Positions 52,455 to 61,305 of a stretch of 64,000 nt of DNA are shown here, piece after piece. Position numbers and translations under genes: made by a program. Numbering within the stretch: the first letter of the stretch is position 1; every line of letters begins with the position of its first letter. Origin of the DNA: JADFQT01 sp965216025 (GTDB lineage Bacteria; Chloroflexota; Dehalococcoidia; Lucifugimonadales; UBA3495); the NCBI GenBank assembly GCA_965216025.1, contig CBDCEX010000014.1:1-64000 (forward strand), read 5' to 3'. The notes under the pieces are model-generated. The model made no database searches and was not told the origin of the DNA. It saw only the letters and a list, made by a program, of their open reading frames with translations.

Positions 52455-53905
52455 ATGGATGATTCAACCAGCACCGAGACCCAATCCGCCGTAGAGGAGC
52501 CGGTAGGCTCATCTATTGAACGCAACTCGGTGTTGTGGTTGACCACTTCTCCCATGGCGTCAACCACTTCCAGAACGAAATGTTAGCGGTACTTTACGTC
52601 GTTATCATGCCGGAACTGGGATTTACTTATACCCAACTGGGAGCGGTGACAGCCATCCGAAGCGTGTTCGGCGGCGCGGTCCAGGGCCTCTAGGGATTCG
52701 CGACCCCCTTTCTCTCCCGGGCGCGGCTGCTGGGCGCCGGAAGCATTGTCATGGGCGTGGGAACGTTATTGACTGGCGCTTCGAACTCCTTTGGCACCTT
52801 TTTGGGGGCTCGTGCGGTGGCCGCAGTGGGAGGAAGTGCCCAGCACCCGGTTGGGTACAGCCTGTTGGCGGGCTACTTTCCCCAGGCTCGGGGGACGATC
52901 CTGGATTTGAACAGCAGCATATCCAACGTCGGTGGCCTGGTAGCCCCTTTGACGGCTGGAGGACTGCTGCTAATCATGGGCTGGCAGCAGATTTTCTTCA
53001 TCGTCGCGTTCATCAGTGTGGCTATGGGGATGCTCTATTTTTTGTACAGTAGAAAGGTTGGCTCCCTAGAAGTCTGGCCGGAAAGCCATTGGCCGGGTTT
53101 TGCGCTACGCGAAGCAGACGTATTCAAGACTTATATGGCATGGTGGTGCATGTAATACGTTGCAATACCCACTATGCCATCGATAACCGACGTTAAGAAA
53201 ACGCTGGCCTAGGGGGAATCGAGGTTTCCGGCCAGACTTCTAGAGGACCGCGAAGCCTCCGGCAGCTCGAGAATGCTGCAAGGCAAAGCCAGCTATCTCA
53301 AGGTCTTACGCAACAGGAATATGATTCTGACCTCCTTGGTGATGATGGTAGGTGGCGCGGGCCGCGGCCTTACTGTCATCTTCCTGGCCCAGCATTTCAG
53401 GAATGACTTGGGCCTGTCCACCGTGATGGTAAGTGTGGCGGTCACTGCGATGCTGGCCGGAGGAGTGATAGGTCCAGTGGGGTTTGGGTGGATCTCAGAC
53501 TGGTTCTCTCGGATAAAAGTGATCCAAGCATCGCTCTTCCTCTCAACCCTGGCCACGCTGTGGCTCGCCTTTCAAGGGGCTTTCCTGCCGCTGCTGCTGG
53601 CGAACCTGGTGCTCTACGGAACTGTGACCCGCTCCCGCATGACCCTCACCCTGGCGCTGGTGGCGGACTCGCTGGCGGAAGAAGACCGAGACGCCGCTTT
53701 CAGCGTTTTTTCCTTCCTGGGTTTCGCCTCCGCGCCCTTCTGGATTATGCTAATCGCGCGTCTTATGGACGGGCCCGGTTTCACAGTAGCCTTCTCAATT
53801 ATATCCCTATCCTATCTGACAGGGATGGTTCTGATGCTGTTTGTGGTAGATCCTCGCGCTGCCTCCCGGGTGGAGGCAGCCCCTCGAGTGGGCGAAGATT
53901 CGTGA
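52455..53905 (+). pseudogene. Major facilitator superfamily transporter, broken
   Basis: The N-terminus MDDSTSTETQSAVEEPVGSS is followed by a one-base frameshift near 52540. The MFS first helix (FSHGVNHFQNEMLAVLYVVI) then runs to an amber stop at 52691-52693 (GL-stop-GF, where tryptophan is expected). A 174-base insertion follows at 53070-53243. The C-terminal half resumes at MILTSLVMMVGGAGRGLTVI and ends VDPRAASRVEAAPRVGED. Twelve hydrophobic segments would be expected in total. Three independent lesions make it inactive. Substrate unknown. Confidence 0.9.
53070..53239. mobile_element. 170-bp miniature element with IS1182-like ends, inside the MFS gene
   Basis: Ends AAGTCTGGCCGGAAAG and mirror (GTTTCCGGCCAGACTT), flanked by CTAG at 53066-53069 and 53240-53243. 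Removing the element plus one CTAG joins SRKVGSLE to DREASGSSRM in frame and restores a continuous MFS reading frame, which fixes the borders exactly. The ends resemble those of the IS1182 element (AAGCCCGGCTGAAAAG). Confidence 0.92.
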
Positions 53906-54127
53906 TGAAACATTTCTCCCCCGGCCTTCCCCACCGCATCTTCGGTGCGGTACATCTCCGCCGTATCGTTCGGGAAGGCCCCAGGTTACAACCTGCTTGA
54001 CCTTGTTCCAGGGCCACGACTACAATGCGTCTCGTCGACTGGGCTACATTTTTTAGAACAGATAGCCGTACCGGGGCGAAACTTAGCTAAACACAATATA
54101 ACCTGGTCGAACGGGAGGGAAAGCTCT

Positions 54128-55207
54128 ATGGAATTTGGACTGTTTATGATGCCGCTGCACCCGCCCAGGAGGTCCTTTGCCGACTCTTACGACCGGGATA
54201 TAGAACTGCTGGTCCAAGCCGACAAACTGGGCTATCACGAGGCATGGATCGGCGAGCACATCACCGAGATGTGGGAAAATGCGCCGGTGCCCGAGCTTCT
54301 GATTGCCCAGGCACTGGCCCTCACGGAACGCATGATCTTCGCCACCGGCGTCACCATGCTGCCCCTTCACCATCCGGTAGATACCGCCCATCGCATCGCC
54401 ATGCTGGACCACATGGCCCGCGGGCGTTTCTACTGGGGCATTGGCGTTAGGTCCCTGCCCACGGACTTGCACCTTTACGGCGTCGAGTACAACTCGATGG
54501 ATGAGGTACGGGAGCGGGGCAAGGAGGCTCTAGACATTATACTAGGGCTTTGGGCAGCCGAGGATGGCCACTTCGGTTACGAGGGAAAATACTACCAGGT
54601 TCACGCACCCGAGGTTTCGCCGGAACTGGAACGCAAGTTATACTACCAGCCCTACCAGAAACCCCACCCTCCCATCGGGGTAGCAGCCTCCTCGGTCAAC
54701 TCAGACACCATCCGAATGGCCGGCGAACGTGGCTGGATACCAATGACCAACCTGATGTCCCAACACGTCCCCCAACTATGGGACAATCTCGAGGACGGGG
54801 CAGCCAGTACTGGGATGAAAGCCGACCGCAGTCACCTCCGTCTGGGACGGGAGGTGTATGTCGGCGAAACCACGGAGTCGGCGCGAGAAGAAGCCCGAAT
54901 TGTGCTGGGCAGGCCTTTTGACGAACACCAGTGGATAAACCGCAAGGCCGGTGGAAACCTGGGGAATGTGAAGCTAGATCCCAACATGGCCGATGAGGCG
55001 GTGGACGTGGATTACATGATGGAGCACGTCTGGATCGTTGGGGACCCCCAGGAGTGCGCCGATAAAATTCGGCAAACCTACCAGGAGACCGGCGGCTTTG
55101 GTCATTTGCTGGCCATCACTCAGGACCCGGACGACCATTCACTGATGCAGCGTTCCCTCCGACTGTTGATGGAGGAGGTCGCCCCCAGAGTTCAAGACCT
55201 GGGATAA
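54128..55207 (+). CDS. LLM-class flavin-dependent oxidoreductase
   Basis: 359 residues from ATG 54128, behind GGGAGGGAAAG; the frame is open further upstream but without a start signal. Features: MEFGLFMMPLHPPRRSF, LVQADKLGYHEAWIGEHITE, FATGVTMLPLHHPVDTAHRI, MLDHMARGRFYWGIGVRS and a C-terminal WIVGDPQECADKIRQTYQE. It resembles alkanal/limonene-type monooxygenases of the luciferase family that need reduced FMN. The broken MFS gene lies just upstream on the same strand. Confidence 0.92.
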   Translation: MEFGLFMMPLHPPRRSFADSYDRDIELLVQADKLGYHEAWIGEHITEMWENAPVPELLIAQALALTERMIFATGVTMLPLHHPVDTAHRIAMLDHMARGRFYWGIGVRSLPTDLHLYGVEYNSMDEVRERGKEALDIILGLWAAEDGHFGYEGKYYQVHAPEVSPELERKLYYQPYQKPHPPIGVAASSVNSDTIRMAGERGWIPMTNLMSQHVPQLWDNLEDGAASTGMKADRSHLRLGREVYVGETTESAREEARIVLGRPFDEHQWINRKAGGNLGNVKLDPNMADEAVDVDYMMEHVWIVGDPQECADKIRQTYQETGGFGHLLAITQDPDDHSLMQRSLRLLMEEVAPRVQDLG

Positions 55208-55297
55208 ACAGGCGGCGAGATGGTTGGCAGCCAATAACGGCAAGCCATCTCGCCGTCCATCTCCTCCCTCTGCTACTGGCCTCTCCTCCCAGGCTGT

Positions 55298-55423
55298 TCA
55301 GCCCATTGGCCCGGTGCTCAGGTAGCCGGCAGTCTGCCCTAGCTCTAGTTTGTAGATGCGGCGGATTATCCGGGGCGTGAGCAGCCTCTCGAAGATGCCC
55401 TTGATGCCGGGGCTGGTGTTCAT
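55298..55423 (-). pseudogene. Short C-terminal remnant, possibly SDR-like
   Basis: Forty codons (MNTSPGIKGIFERLLTPRII, then RRIYKLELGQTAGYL) end in TGA at 55298-55300. An in-frame TGA lies just upstream and no ribosome binding site is seen. It looks like the last helix of a lost enzyme; relation to short-chain dehydrogenases is a guess. Confidence 0.35.
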
Positions 55424-55989
55424 GAATTTGTAACCGGCTCATAACACGAATCTGTTTCACCTTTGGTTCTTGGATGATCCGGCTGAAAGAAGGGAGGTTG
55501 AGGTAGACGACCCGAGTTGGGCACAGAAGCCTATGGCATAGTCAGCTTTGCTGTCGCCGTTGCGGGCGGCCCAGGGCCACGAAGAACATCACGCTCTTAC
55601 CCTTGGCATGGGGTGAAAAGAACTCGGTTACATCATCATCGAAAAAAGTTAACCCCGAAGCACCCAGCCGCTGGGCGTAAGCTCCCAGATAAAGCCATCC
55701 GGCCCGGATGCCCGCCTCGACCTGGGCCATGCGATAGCCCCGGTTGCCGTACCGTTCCAGAACGGCGGCCAGGTCGATAAGAAAAAACGCGTTCACACTG
55801 GCGTCAGCGGGCAGGCCCTGCTGCAATCCCAGGTAACCGGCCTGCTCTCGAAAGTTCCCCACTTTCAACTGCTCCAATGCCGCTCGTTCCTGTTGGTATA
55901 CATAGCTTCCAGGAGCTAAGCCCTCAACATCCTGAACGATCAAGTAAAGCTGGTTCAACCCTGGGATAGGCTCGGCATGAGGTATTTCG

Positions 55990-56002
55990 CATGCCTGGCA
56001 CA
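55990..56002. repeat. 13-bp direct repeat bordering the intron (3' side)
   Basis: CATGCCTGGCACA here and again at 56675-56687, on the two sides of the intron (two extra bases, AA, lie between the second copy and the intron 5' end). Group II introns normally home without duplicating the target. Confidence 0.85.
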
Positions 56003-56672
56003 ATCGGGTAGGAGGGGGCCTCGCGGCCCCCGTCCTCCCACACCACCGGACGTACTCAGCGTATCCGGCGGTTTCCTCTACTGTTTCAACAGGTGCTACC
56101 ACCCGTCAAGGCTCGTTTCCGTTCAGACACCGTGGTCGCTGGCTGCTCCTCGCTCACCCCAGTTCCGGTTCCGCCTTCACCAGGGACGCCGGGGCGCACG
56201 GTCTCCTTCCTCCATTCAAGAAGGGAGAGTTGTTAGGCCGTGCCTTGCTGCCGCTCTACGCCCATCGAGTCCTCTTGACTGGCTCCTTGCAGTAGAGGAT
56301 TCGGCCCTTCATCCTTCCCGTGCGGGAAGGACTACTATGGCCTCGGCTGACTTCTCCGGAGCCTTCCCCCACCGTTGCCGGTGCGGTAGTCCCGATTCCA
56401 TCGGGACAGCCCCAGAGATCTCCCAGGGTAAGCTATGCATCCTTCCCTCGGTCCCCGCCGGATTTACCAACGCACATGTCCGGATGACTACCGGGCCTCC
56501 CCGTCCATGGCCGGGTTACCCCACTGCGCCGGCCTTGTATCCGATTCCTGTTCGTCGGGTCCGAGTTTTGCCATCAGCTTCCTTCAGATTCCACCTCACG
56601 GTGGAAACCCTTGCTTAGGCTAGCGGTTCCGGTCATCACGGCCCGCAGAGGACTTTCACCTCCAAGATGCAC
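56003..56672 (-). mobile_element. ORF-less group II intron
   Basis: Read on the minus strand, the 5' end is GTGCATCTTGGAGGTGAAAG with TCCTCTGCGGGCC, the usual start of bacterial group II introns. The 3' part has a domain V-like hairpin (GAAACCGCCGGATACGCTGA, then GTACGTCCGGTGGTG) and a domain VI stem with GGGGGCCGCGAGGCCCCC before the end CTACCCGAT. The 670 bases have no reverse transcriptase/maturase; only a few codons of its usual start (ATGGGCGTAGAGCGGCAGC) remain. It splits the SagB-like gene. Confidence 0.88.
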
Positions 56673-57882
56673 AACATGCCTGGCACACCAAAAAATCGGC
56701 CGGGATATTCCCGGCCGCCTGGTACAGCATGGTAGAGAGCTGACGGTAAGTGATCGGGGCACGGCGGAAACGGCGACTGGAACCCCGGCGTAGGATTACC
56801 GCTTCAATGGACTCCGTTGGCCACTCGGCTTCGGAGGCTGGTTCAAGAGGGAACAGGTTACCTTGAGGCTGGGGATTCCCCAGTGGGGGCGGGTTCCCCC
56901 AAAGTTCTTTTACCTCACCAACCGAATGCAATGAAGAAGCCGCGTGCATCTCACCCATGGCCGGATACTCCACTTCCCGGCTTGAGTAGGCTGCTACCTC
57001 CAGTTCCAGAAGAGCCACTTCCGGCGGCGGCGGTATTGCTTCTACCAGGTTCAACCCCACCGGCACCAGTTGCAGGGCCACCTCTCGCTGGTCATCCAGG
57101 TCCAGGAGCCGATTTACCGGCCGATCCACAAAGGCAGTGACCACTTTCAAGGGTATCCGGTTAGCCGCTCCAACCGCCAGCAGGTTGGCCAGAATGGTGC
57201 CGCTGTCCCAGTAGGCGTGCCGGTAGGCCCGGGCCTGGGACTTCCAGGAGTTGCGCCAGTAGACCGACGTGGTGACGATTATCGCCGGGGCTGCCGAAAC
57301 CGCCGGCTCGTCGCCGGTAGCCTCGACCAGCACTCCTCGATAGTCCCCCTCTCGCAACCGGCGCAGGGCGAAGTCTTGAGGCCCGAAGTGGTAGACCCCG
57401 GCGGGCAGGTCCGGCAAATCACCACACACCAGATAAATCTCGATGTGATAAAGGGCGCCGGTGCAGGCTGCCGCCCGAAATAATATTTCACCCCCTGGAA
57501 ATACTCCGCGCTTGGTAATGCCGGCGGCGTAGTAAAACAATCTGGCCAGGTCAAGACGGGTGGGAAGACATTCCTCCAGTTGGGCTGGTGAGCTAGCCAA
57601 TGCGGGAACCCCGCTGGAGGGAAGGTCCCCCGGCAGCTCTTCTCCCTCTAGCTGAGGGTAAATCTTGAAGGGCATCGGCTTATTACTGAAGTCCAGATCG
57701 TGACTGATGTTATGAACGTTTCCCACGAAAGTTTCGTCGCGTCGTGGTATCGCCAGGCGGCTTCAATATCGCGATTCAGCAAGTTCTTCTTACCAAGTAT
57801 TAAAGCGGATTTTTTGATAGCAGCGGCGAGTATTCAGAAGGTCTATATAACCTGGCTAAATTTGAACAACCGGAGAGAGATG

Positions 57883-58782
57883 CTAGGCCCTGGTGGCCTC
57901 CTCTATGCGCAGGGCATCCCCAGGAGTCAGCCGCAGGTCAGCCGCTGCGGCGTTGGCTTCCAATTGGGCCACGCTGCGAGCGCCTGGAATGACTATCACC
58001 TGAGGATCTAGCAAGAGCCAGGCAAGCGCCACCTGAGCCGGTGTGACCCCGTAGTGTTCCCCCACCTGCCTTAGGGTTTCGACAACCCCCGGAGCCCGCC
58101 GCAAGTTATCGTCGTTGAAAATACCAAAGTTTGCCCTCAGGTCCTGGGGTACGTTGCCCGGACCGTACTTACCCCCGAGCAGCCCTTGAGCCAGAGGACT
58201 GTAGGCGATGACGATCCGACCCTCTTGGTGGGCGTAGGGAAGGAGATTCCGAGCCCATCGGTCCAACAAATGGTACTGCACCTGGTTGGAGACTATCGGC
58301 CTGCCCAGGGCAGCCTCGGCCTCTTGCCACTGGTTCAGGTCAAAGTTGCTCACTCCCACTTGCTGAACCTGGCCTTCATCCATGAGTCGTCGGATGGCTC
58401 TCATGGTTCGGGCCAGGGGAACGCCCGGGTCCGGCGCATGAAGTTGGTACAGGTCTACGGTTTCTATGTCCAGACGCCGCAGACTATCCCTTCCGGCCTG
58501 CATGACCCGGTCTGGCCTGAGGGGTGGCGCTACTTTGGTCGCGATAATCGCTTCATGGCGCCGTCCTCGCAATGCCTCACCAAGAATCTCCTCCGACCGC
58601 CCGTTACCGTACACCGCGGCGGTGTCGAAGAAGTTGATTCCCAACTCCAGCGCCCGATGGACGATCCGAATAGCCTCTTTCTGATCTAGCTCGGTACCCC
58701 AGCCCCAGCCGGCCTCGCCGAATTGCCAGGTCCCCAGTCCTATGGCTGAGACCTTCTGTGCGCCCATCGTGACGTATTTCAT
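57883..58782 (-). CDS. Aldo/keto reductase family protein
   Basis: 299 residues. AKR features: MKYVTMGAQKVSAIGLGTWQ, INFFDTAAVYGNGRSEEILG (Asp and Tyr of the tetrad), IIATKVAPPLRPD (Lys), VDLYQLHAPDPGVPLARTMR (His), IAYSPLAQGLLGGKYGPGNV and VIVIPGARSVAQLEANAAAA. Closer to the YhdN/perakine-reductase-like branch than the reductase at 29681-30700. Reduces aldehydes or ketones with NADPH. The cupin gene 50 bases upstream is probably in the same transcript. Confidence 0.93.
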   Translation of the reverse strand: MKYVTMGAQKVSAIGLGTWQFGEAGWGWGTELDQKEAIRIVHRALELGINFFDTAAVYGNGRSEEILGEALRGRRHEAIIATKVAPPLRPDRVMQAGRDSLRRLDIETVDLYQLHAPDPGVPLARTMRAIRRLMDEGQVQQVGVSNFDLNQWQEAEAALGRPIVSNQVQYHLLDRWARNLLPYAHQEGRIVIAYSPLAQGLLGGKYGPGNVPQDLRANFGIFNDDNLRRAPGVVETLRQVGEHYGVTPAQVALAWLLLDPQVIVIPGARSVAQLEANAAAADLRLTPGDALRIEEATRA

Positions 58783-58831
58783 AGCTCATAACTCGCTTGA
58801 AAGCGTAGACCCAACCAAACCCAGCGCCAGG

Positions 58832-59173
58832 TTAGTCAGCTAATAGTACAGATGCGGACAGGCGATCACCACCGACCGTCCGGGCGGTATGTCCCTGCCC
58901 GGTCAGGTCTTCAAAAAGGACAGCGTCGCCGGCGCCAAATCTCCTTACCGTCCCGTCGCCGATACCAACCTCCATCTGACCCCCAGACATGAATATAGCG
59001 TACCGGCGGCTCGGAGCATTGTGGAAATCGTGGAAATAACCGTTTGAGGAACGCCCAAACGTAAGAGTGGTGGTTGCCTGAGCGACCGACCTCTCGACGT
59101 CGGCTGGCAGCAACTCCAGGTCTTCAAAGTGGGACTGCCCATCGTCACCGGTGTAAACCCGTGTAATTCCCAT
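58832..59173 (-). CDS. Small cupin-domain protein
   Basis: 113 residues, ATG behind AAGGAGG. A single cupin barrel: FHDFHNAPSRRYAIFMSGGQ (first motif, with weakened metal ligands), MEVGIGDGTVRRFGAGDAVL and FEDLTGQGHTARTVGG (second motif). Likely an isomerase, ligand binder or enzyme accessory. It is upstream of the aldo/keto reductase on the same strand. Confidence 0.85.
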   Translation of the reverse strand: MGITRVYTGDDGQSHFEDLELLPADVERSVAQATTTLTFGRSSNGYFHDFHNAPSRRYAIFMSGGQMEVGIGDGTVRRFGAGDAVLFEDLTGQGHTARTVGGDRLSASVLLAD

Positions 59174-59240
59174 AGTGATTCCTCCTTATTCGACCTCTTT
59201 ATTCCACCTCTTTGCTTGGGAGACGCTATCATACCATTTA

Positions 59241-60163
59241 GTAACTATCTCAAAACAGTAAGGCGCCAAACTCGCCGGTACCACAGTAGCCCGCAGGCCA
59301 GTTGCAAAAGACCCAGGAAATTGGATGCCTTTTTGTCGTAACGGACAAGTAATCCTCTGCACTTGGACAGCCACGACAGGGTTCGTTCCACCACCCAACG
59401 TCGGGCCGGATGGGTCTTCTCGCCGAAGCTATCCAGCTTCTCCTCACCAATACGTCGTATGTGGGCCTGATACCCGTGGGCAGCGGCAGCTTGGTGGCCG
59501 GTGGGATTGTCATACCCTTTGTCCAGACATAGGTGCTGGGGTGCCGGGTCAGTGGGCTGAGGCCGCTCCACCACAATGGCTTCCAGGGTGGCTTCCAGCA
59601 GCTTGGTGTCGTGGACATTGGCTCCAGCTACCACTAGACTCAGAGGCCCTCCATCCCCCTCTACCAACAGGCTTCGCTTGCTGCCCGCCTTGCCCCGGTC
59701 CGTGGGATTGGGGCCAATTGCGTCCCCCCCAGGCGAGCTTTACCCAGGGCGCAATCCGCTGCTTGCCATTCCCAGTCCACACCTCCCAGCTCTTCACATT
59801 CCTCTACCATGACCGACCACACTTGGTTCAACACTCCCGATTCTACCCATAGCTGAAAAGTACGATGGATAGTACTATCGTCACCAAAAGTCTTGGGCAG
59901 ATGGTTCCATTGGCAACCACTACGTAAGCGAAAGATAATTCCGTTAAGGATTGGCCTTGGGTTGACCCGCTTGCGACCGGTGGTTTTGGGAGGGATTCCC
60001 TCCAGGATCACTGGCTCAACTTTCTCCCACAAATCGTCCGGAATCTCCCAAATAGTCTCCAGCGGTTCAACTTGCCTCATTGGTTTCACTGCTTTCACCT
60101 CCACACTTTTGGTGGAAGTATAATATAAGTTTCAAATTCAATTCAAGGTTTTGAGATAGTTAC
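59241..60163 (-). mobile_element. IS5-family element (two-frame transposase)
   Basis: Ends GTAACTATCTCAAAAC and mirror, flanked by TTA at 59238-59240 and 60164-60166, a 3-base target duplication of the TNA kind found in some IS5 subgroups. It carries orfA and orfB joined through a G7 run. Confidence 0.88.
59245..60089 (-). CDS. IS5-family transposase, orfA/orfB with probable -1 frameshift
   Basis: OrfA begins at GTG 60089 (GGAGGTG six bases upstream; the frame is open to 60104) and reads VEPLETIWEIPDDLWEKVEP, FRLRSGCQWNHLPKTFGDDS and VDWEWQAADCALGKARLGG (first Asp). It stops at 59661. OrfB is in the -1 frame from the CTGGGGGGGAC run: DGGPLSLVVAGANVHDTKLL (second Asp) and RRWVVERTLSWLSKCRGLLV (Glu). 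Frame change at such a run is a known way for IS5-like elements to make the fused transposase. Both halves are otherwise intact. Confidence 0.88.
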
Positions 60164-60642
60164 TTAGTGCCACGACTGGCTGGCCTTGACCTCAGAACGG
60201 ACCCTGAAGCTTGAGCTCCCCATTTGTGACCCCCACTATTGCCCTGACTTTCGACCCGAACTCATTCCCTGCTGAGGATCTTTTATTTGTCATTGCGAGG
60301 GCCACAGGCCCGGACGGGATCCCTACCGCTCGTGGTGAGCCCGTCGAACCATGAGCCGAGGGTCACCTCTTTTCATCTGTCGGTGGCGCTCCGCCGGAGC
60401 ATGATAGCTCGCAATGACAGCGAGGATAATTAAAAGGCCCTGATTCCCTACCAACGATTTCTGCTGCACCAGGTCTCTAATGGTGACACGCTAACCGCTG
60501 AGGCTTTTTTGACAGGTTAGCTTCTGGCCTTTATGCTCATAAAACCGTCGTGAGTGGACATTCCTTACCGAGCTGCTACTCCAGCTTGCGGGACGGGGAT
60601 GGGGCGGTGGTGGGACACTGACACCCAAGGAGTTCATCTGAC
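60164..60642. repeat. Intergenic region with a dispersed-repeat cluster
   Basis: GTCATTGCGAG (60289-60299) and CTCGCAATGAC (60408-60418) are inverted copies that bound about 130 bases. Inside, 60332-60355 (GTGGTGAGCCCGTCGAACC and on) matches the repeat at 17044-17110 in inverted form. These are widespread intergenic repeat types. The remainder, up to the thiolase start, has no other recognised feature. Confidence 0.65.
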
Positions 60643-61305
60643 ATGGACAGTTTGAGGGACCAAGCCGCAATTGTCGGAATCGGGGAAACCGTCTATAACC
60701 GGGACTCGGGAAGGACGGAGCTGAGCATGGCGGTCGAAGCGGCGAAAAAAGCCATCGCCGACGCCGGCCTAGAGACCAGGGACATTGATGGCATCGTCAA
60801 GTTTACCGCCGATTCTACCTCCCAGGGAGAGTTAGCCGCCTGCCTGGGCATTCCCTATCTGCGCTACTACGGCGAACTGGGGCCCTTGGGAGGCGCCGCC
60901 TGCAGGCTTGTAGGGCAGGCCGCCATGGCGGTGTCCCGGGGCCTGGCCAATAATGTTATCGTCTACCGTTCCGTGAACGGGCGCTCCAAGCAGCGCTACG
61001 GTTCGGGAGTGGTCACCACCCGACGGGGCGAGGGGAATTCCGCTTTCACCGAACCCTATGGTCTGCTGGTGCCGGGCCAATCCAGCGCCCTGAGGGCCCG
61101 CCGCCACATGCATGAGTTCGGCACCACCGAACGTCACTTTGGAGCGGTCGCGCTGGCTTTTCGGAAGCACGCTTGTCTCAATCCCAGGGCAATCATGTAC
61201 GGCCGGCCCATCACCATGGAAGACTACCTGAACGCCCAGGTGTTCTTCGACCCCCTCCGGATATTCGACTGCGCGCTGGAAGCCGACGGGGCCAACGCCT
61301 TCCTA

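Larger units (their letters stand above)
55542..57782 (-). pseudogene. SagB-type nitroreductase gene, split by a group II intron and frameshifted near its start
   Basis: Two nitroreductase-like domains. The likely start is TTG 57782 (LNRDIEAAWRYHDATKLS). One missing A then shifts the frame into VHNISHDLDFSNKPMPFKIY (from about 57726). The first domain includes LPTRLDLARLFYYAAGITKR and FRAAACTGALYHIEIYLVCG; the second begins RRGSSRRFRRAPITYRQLST. At 56672 a group II intron interrupts the gene, and exon 2 (55542-56002) resumes with IPGLNQLYLIVQDVEGLAPG and ends RLGASGLTFFDDDVTEFFSP plus a short tail. Splicing at the predicted ends keeps frame. SagB/McbC-like enzymes are FMN oxidases; no cyclodehydratase or precursor gene is nearby. 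Confidence 0.82.

Noticed and set aside
52691..52693. Amber codon in the MFS gene as pyrrolysine or other recoding
   Set aside because: Relatives have tryptophan at GL-W-GF; the gene carries a separate frameshift and an insertion, so simple decay is enough.
53906..54017. Second group II intron fragment after the MFS gene
   Set aside because: A CCGCA...TGCGG hairpin and GGGAAGG stretch resemble part of the intron at 56003-56672, but no 5' end or domain V is present.
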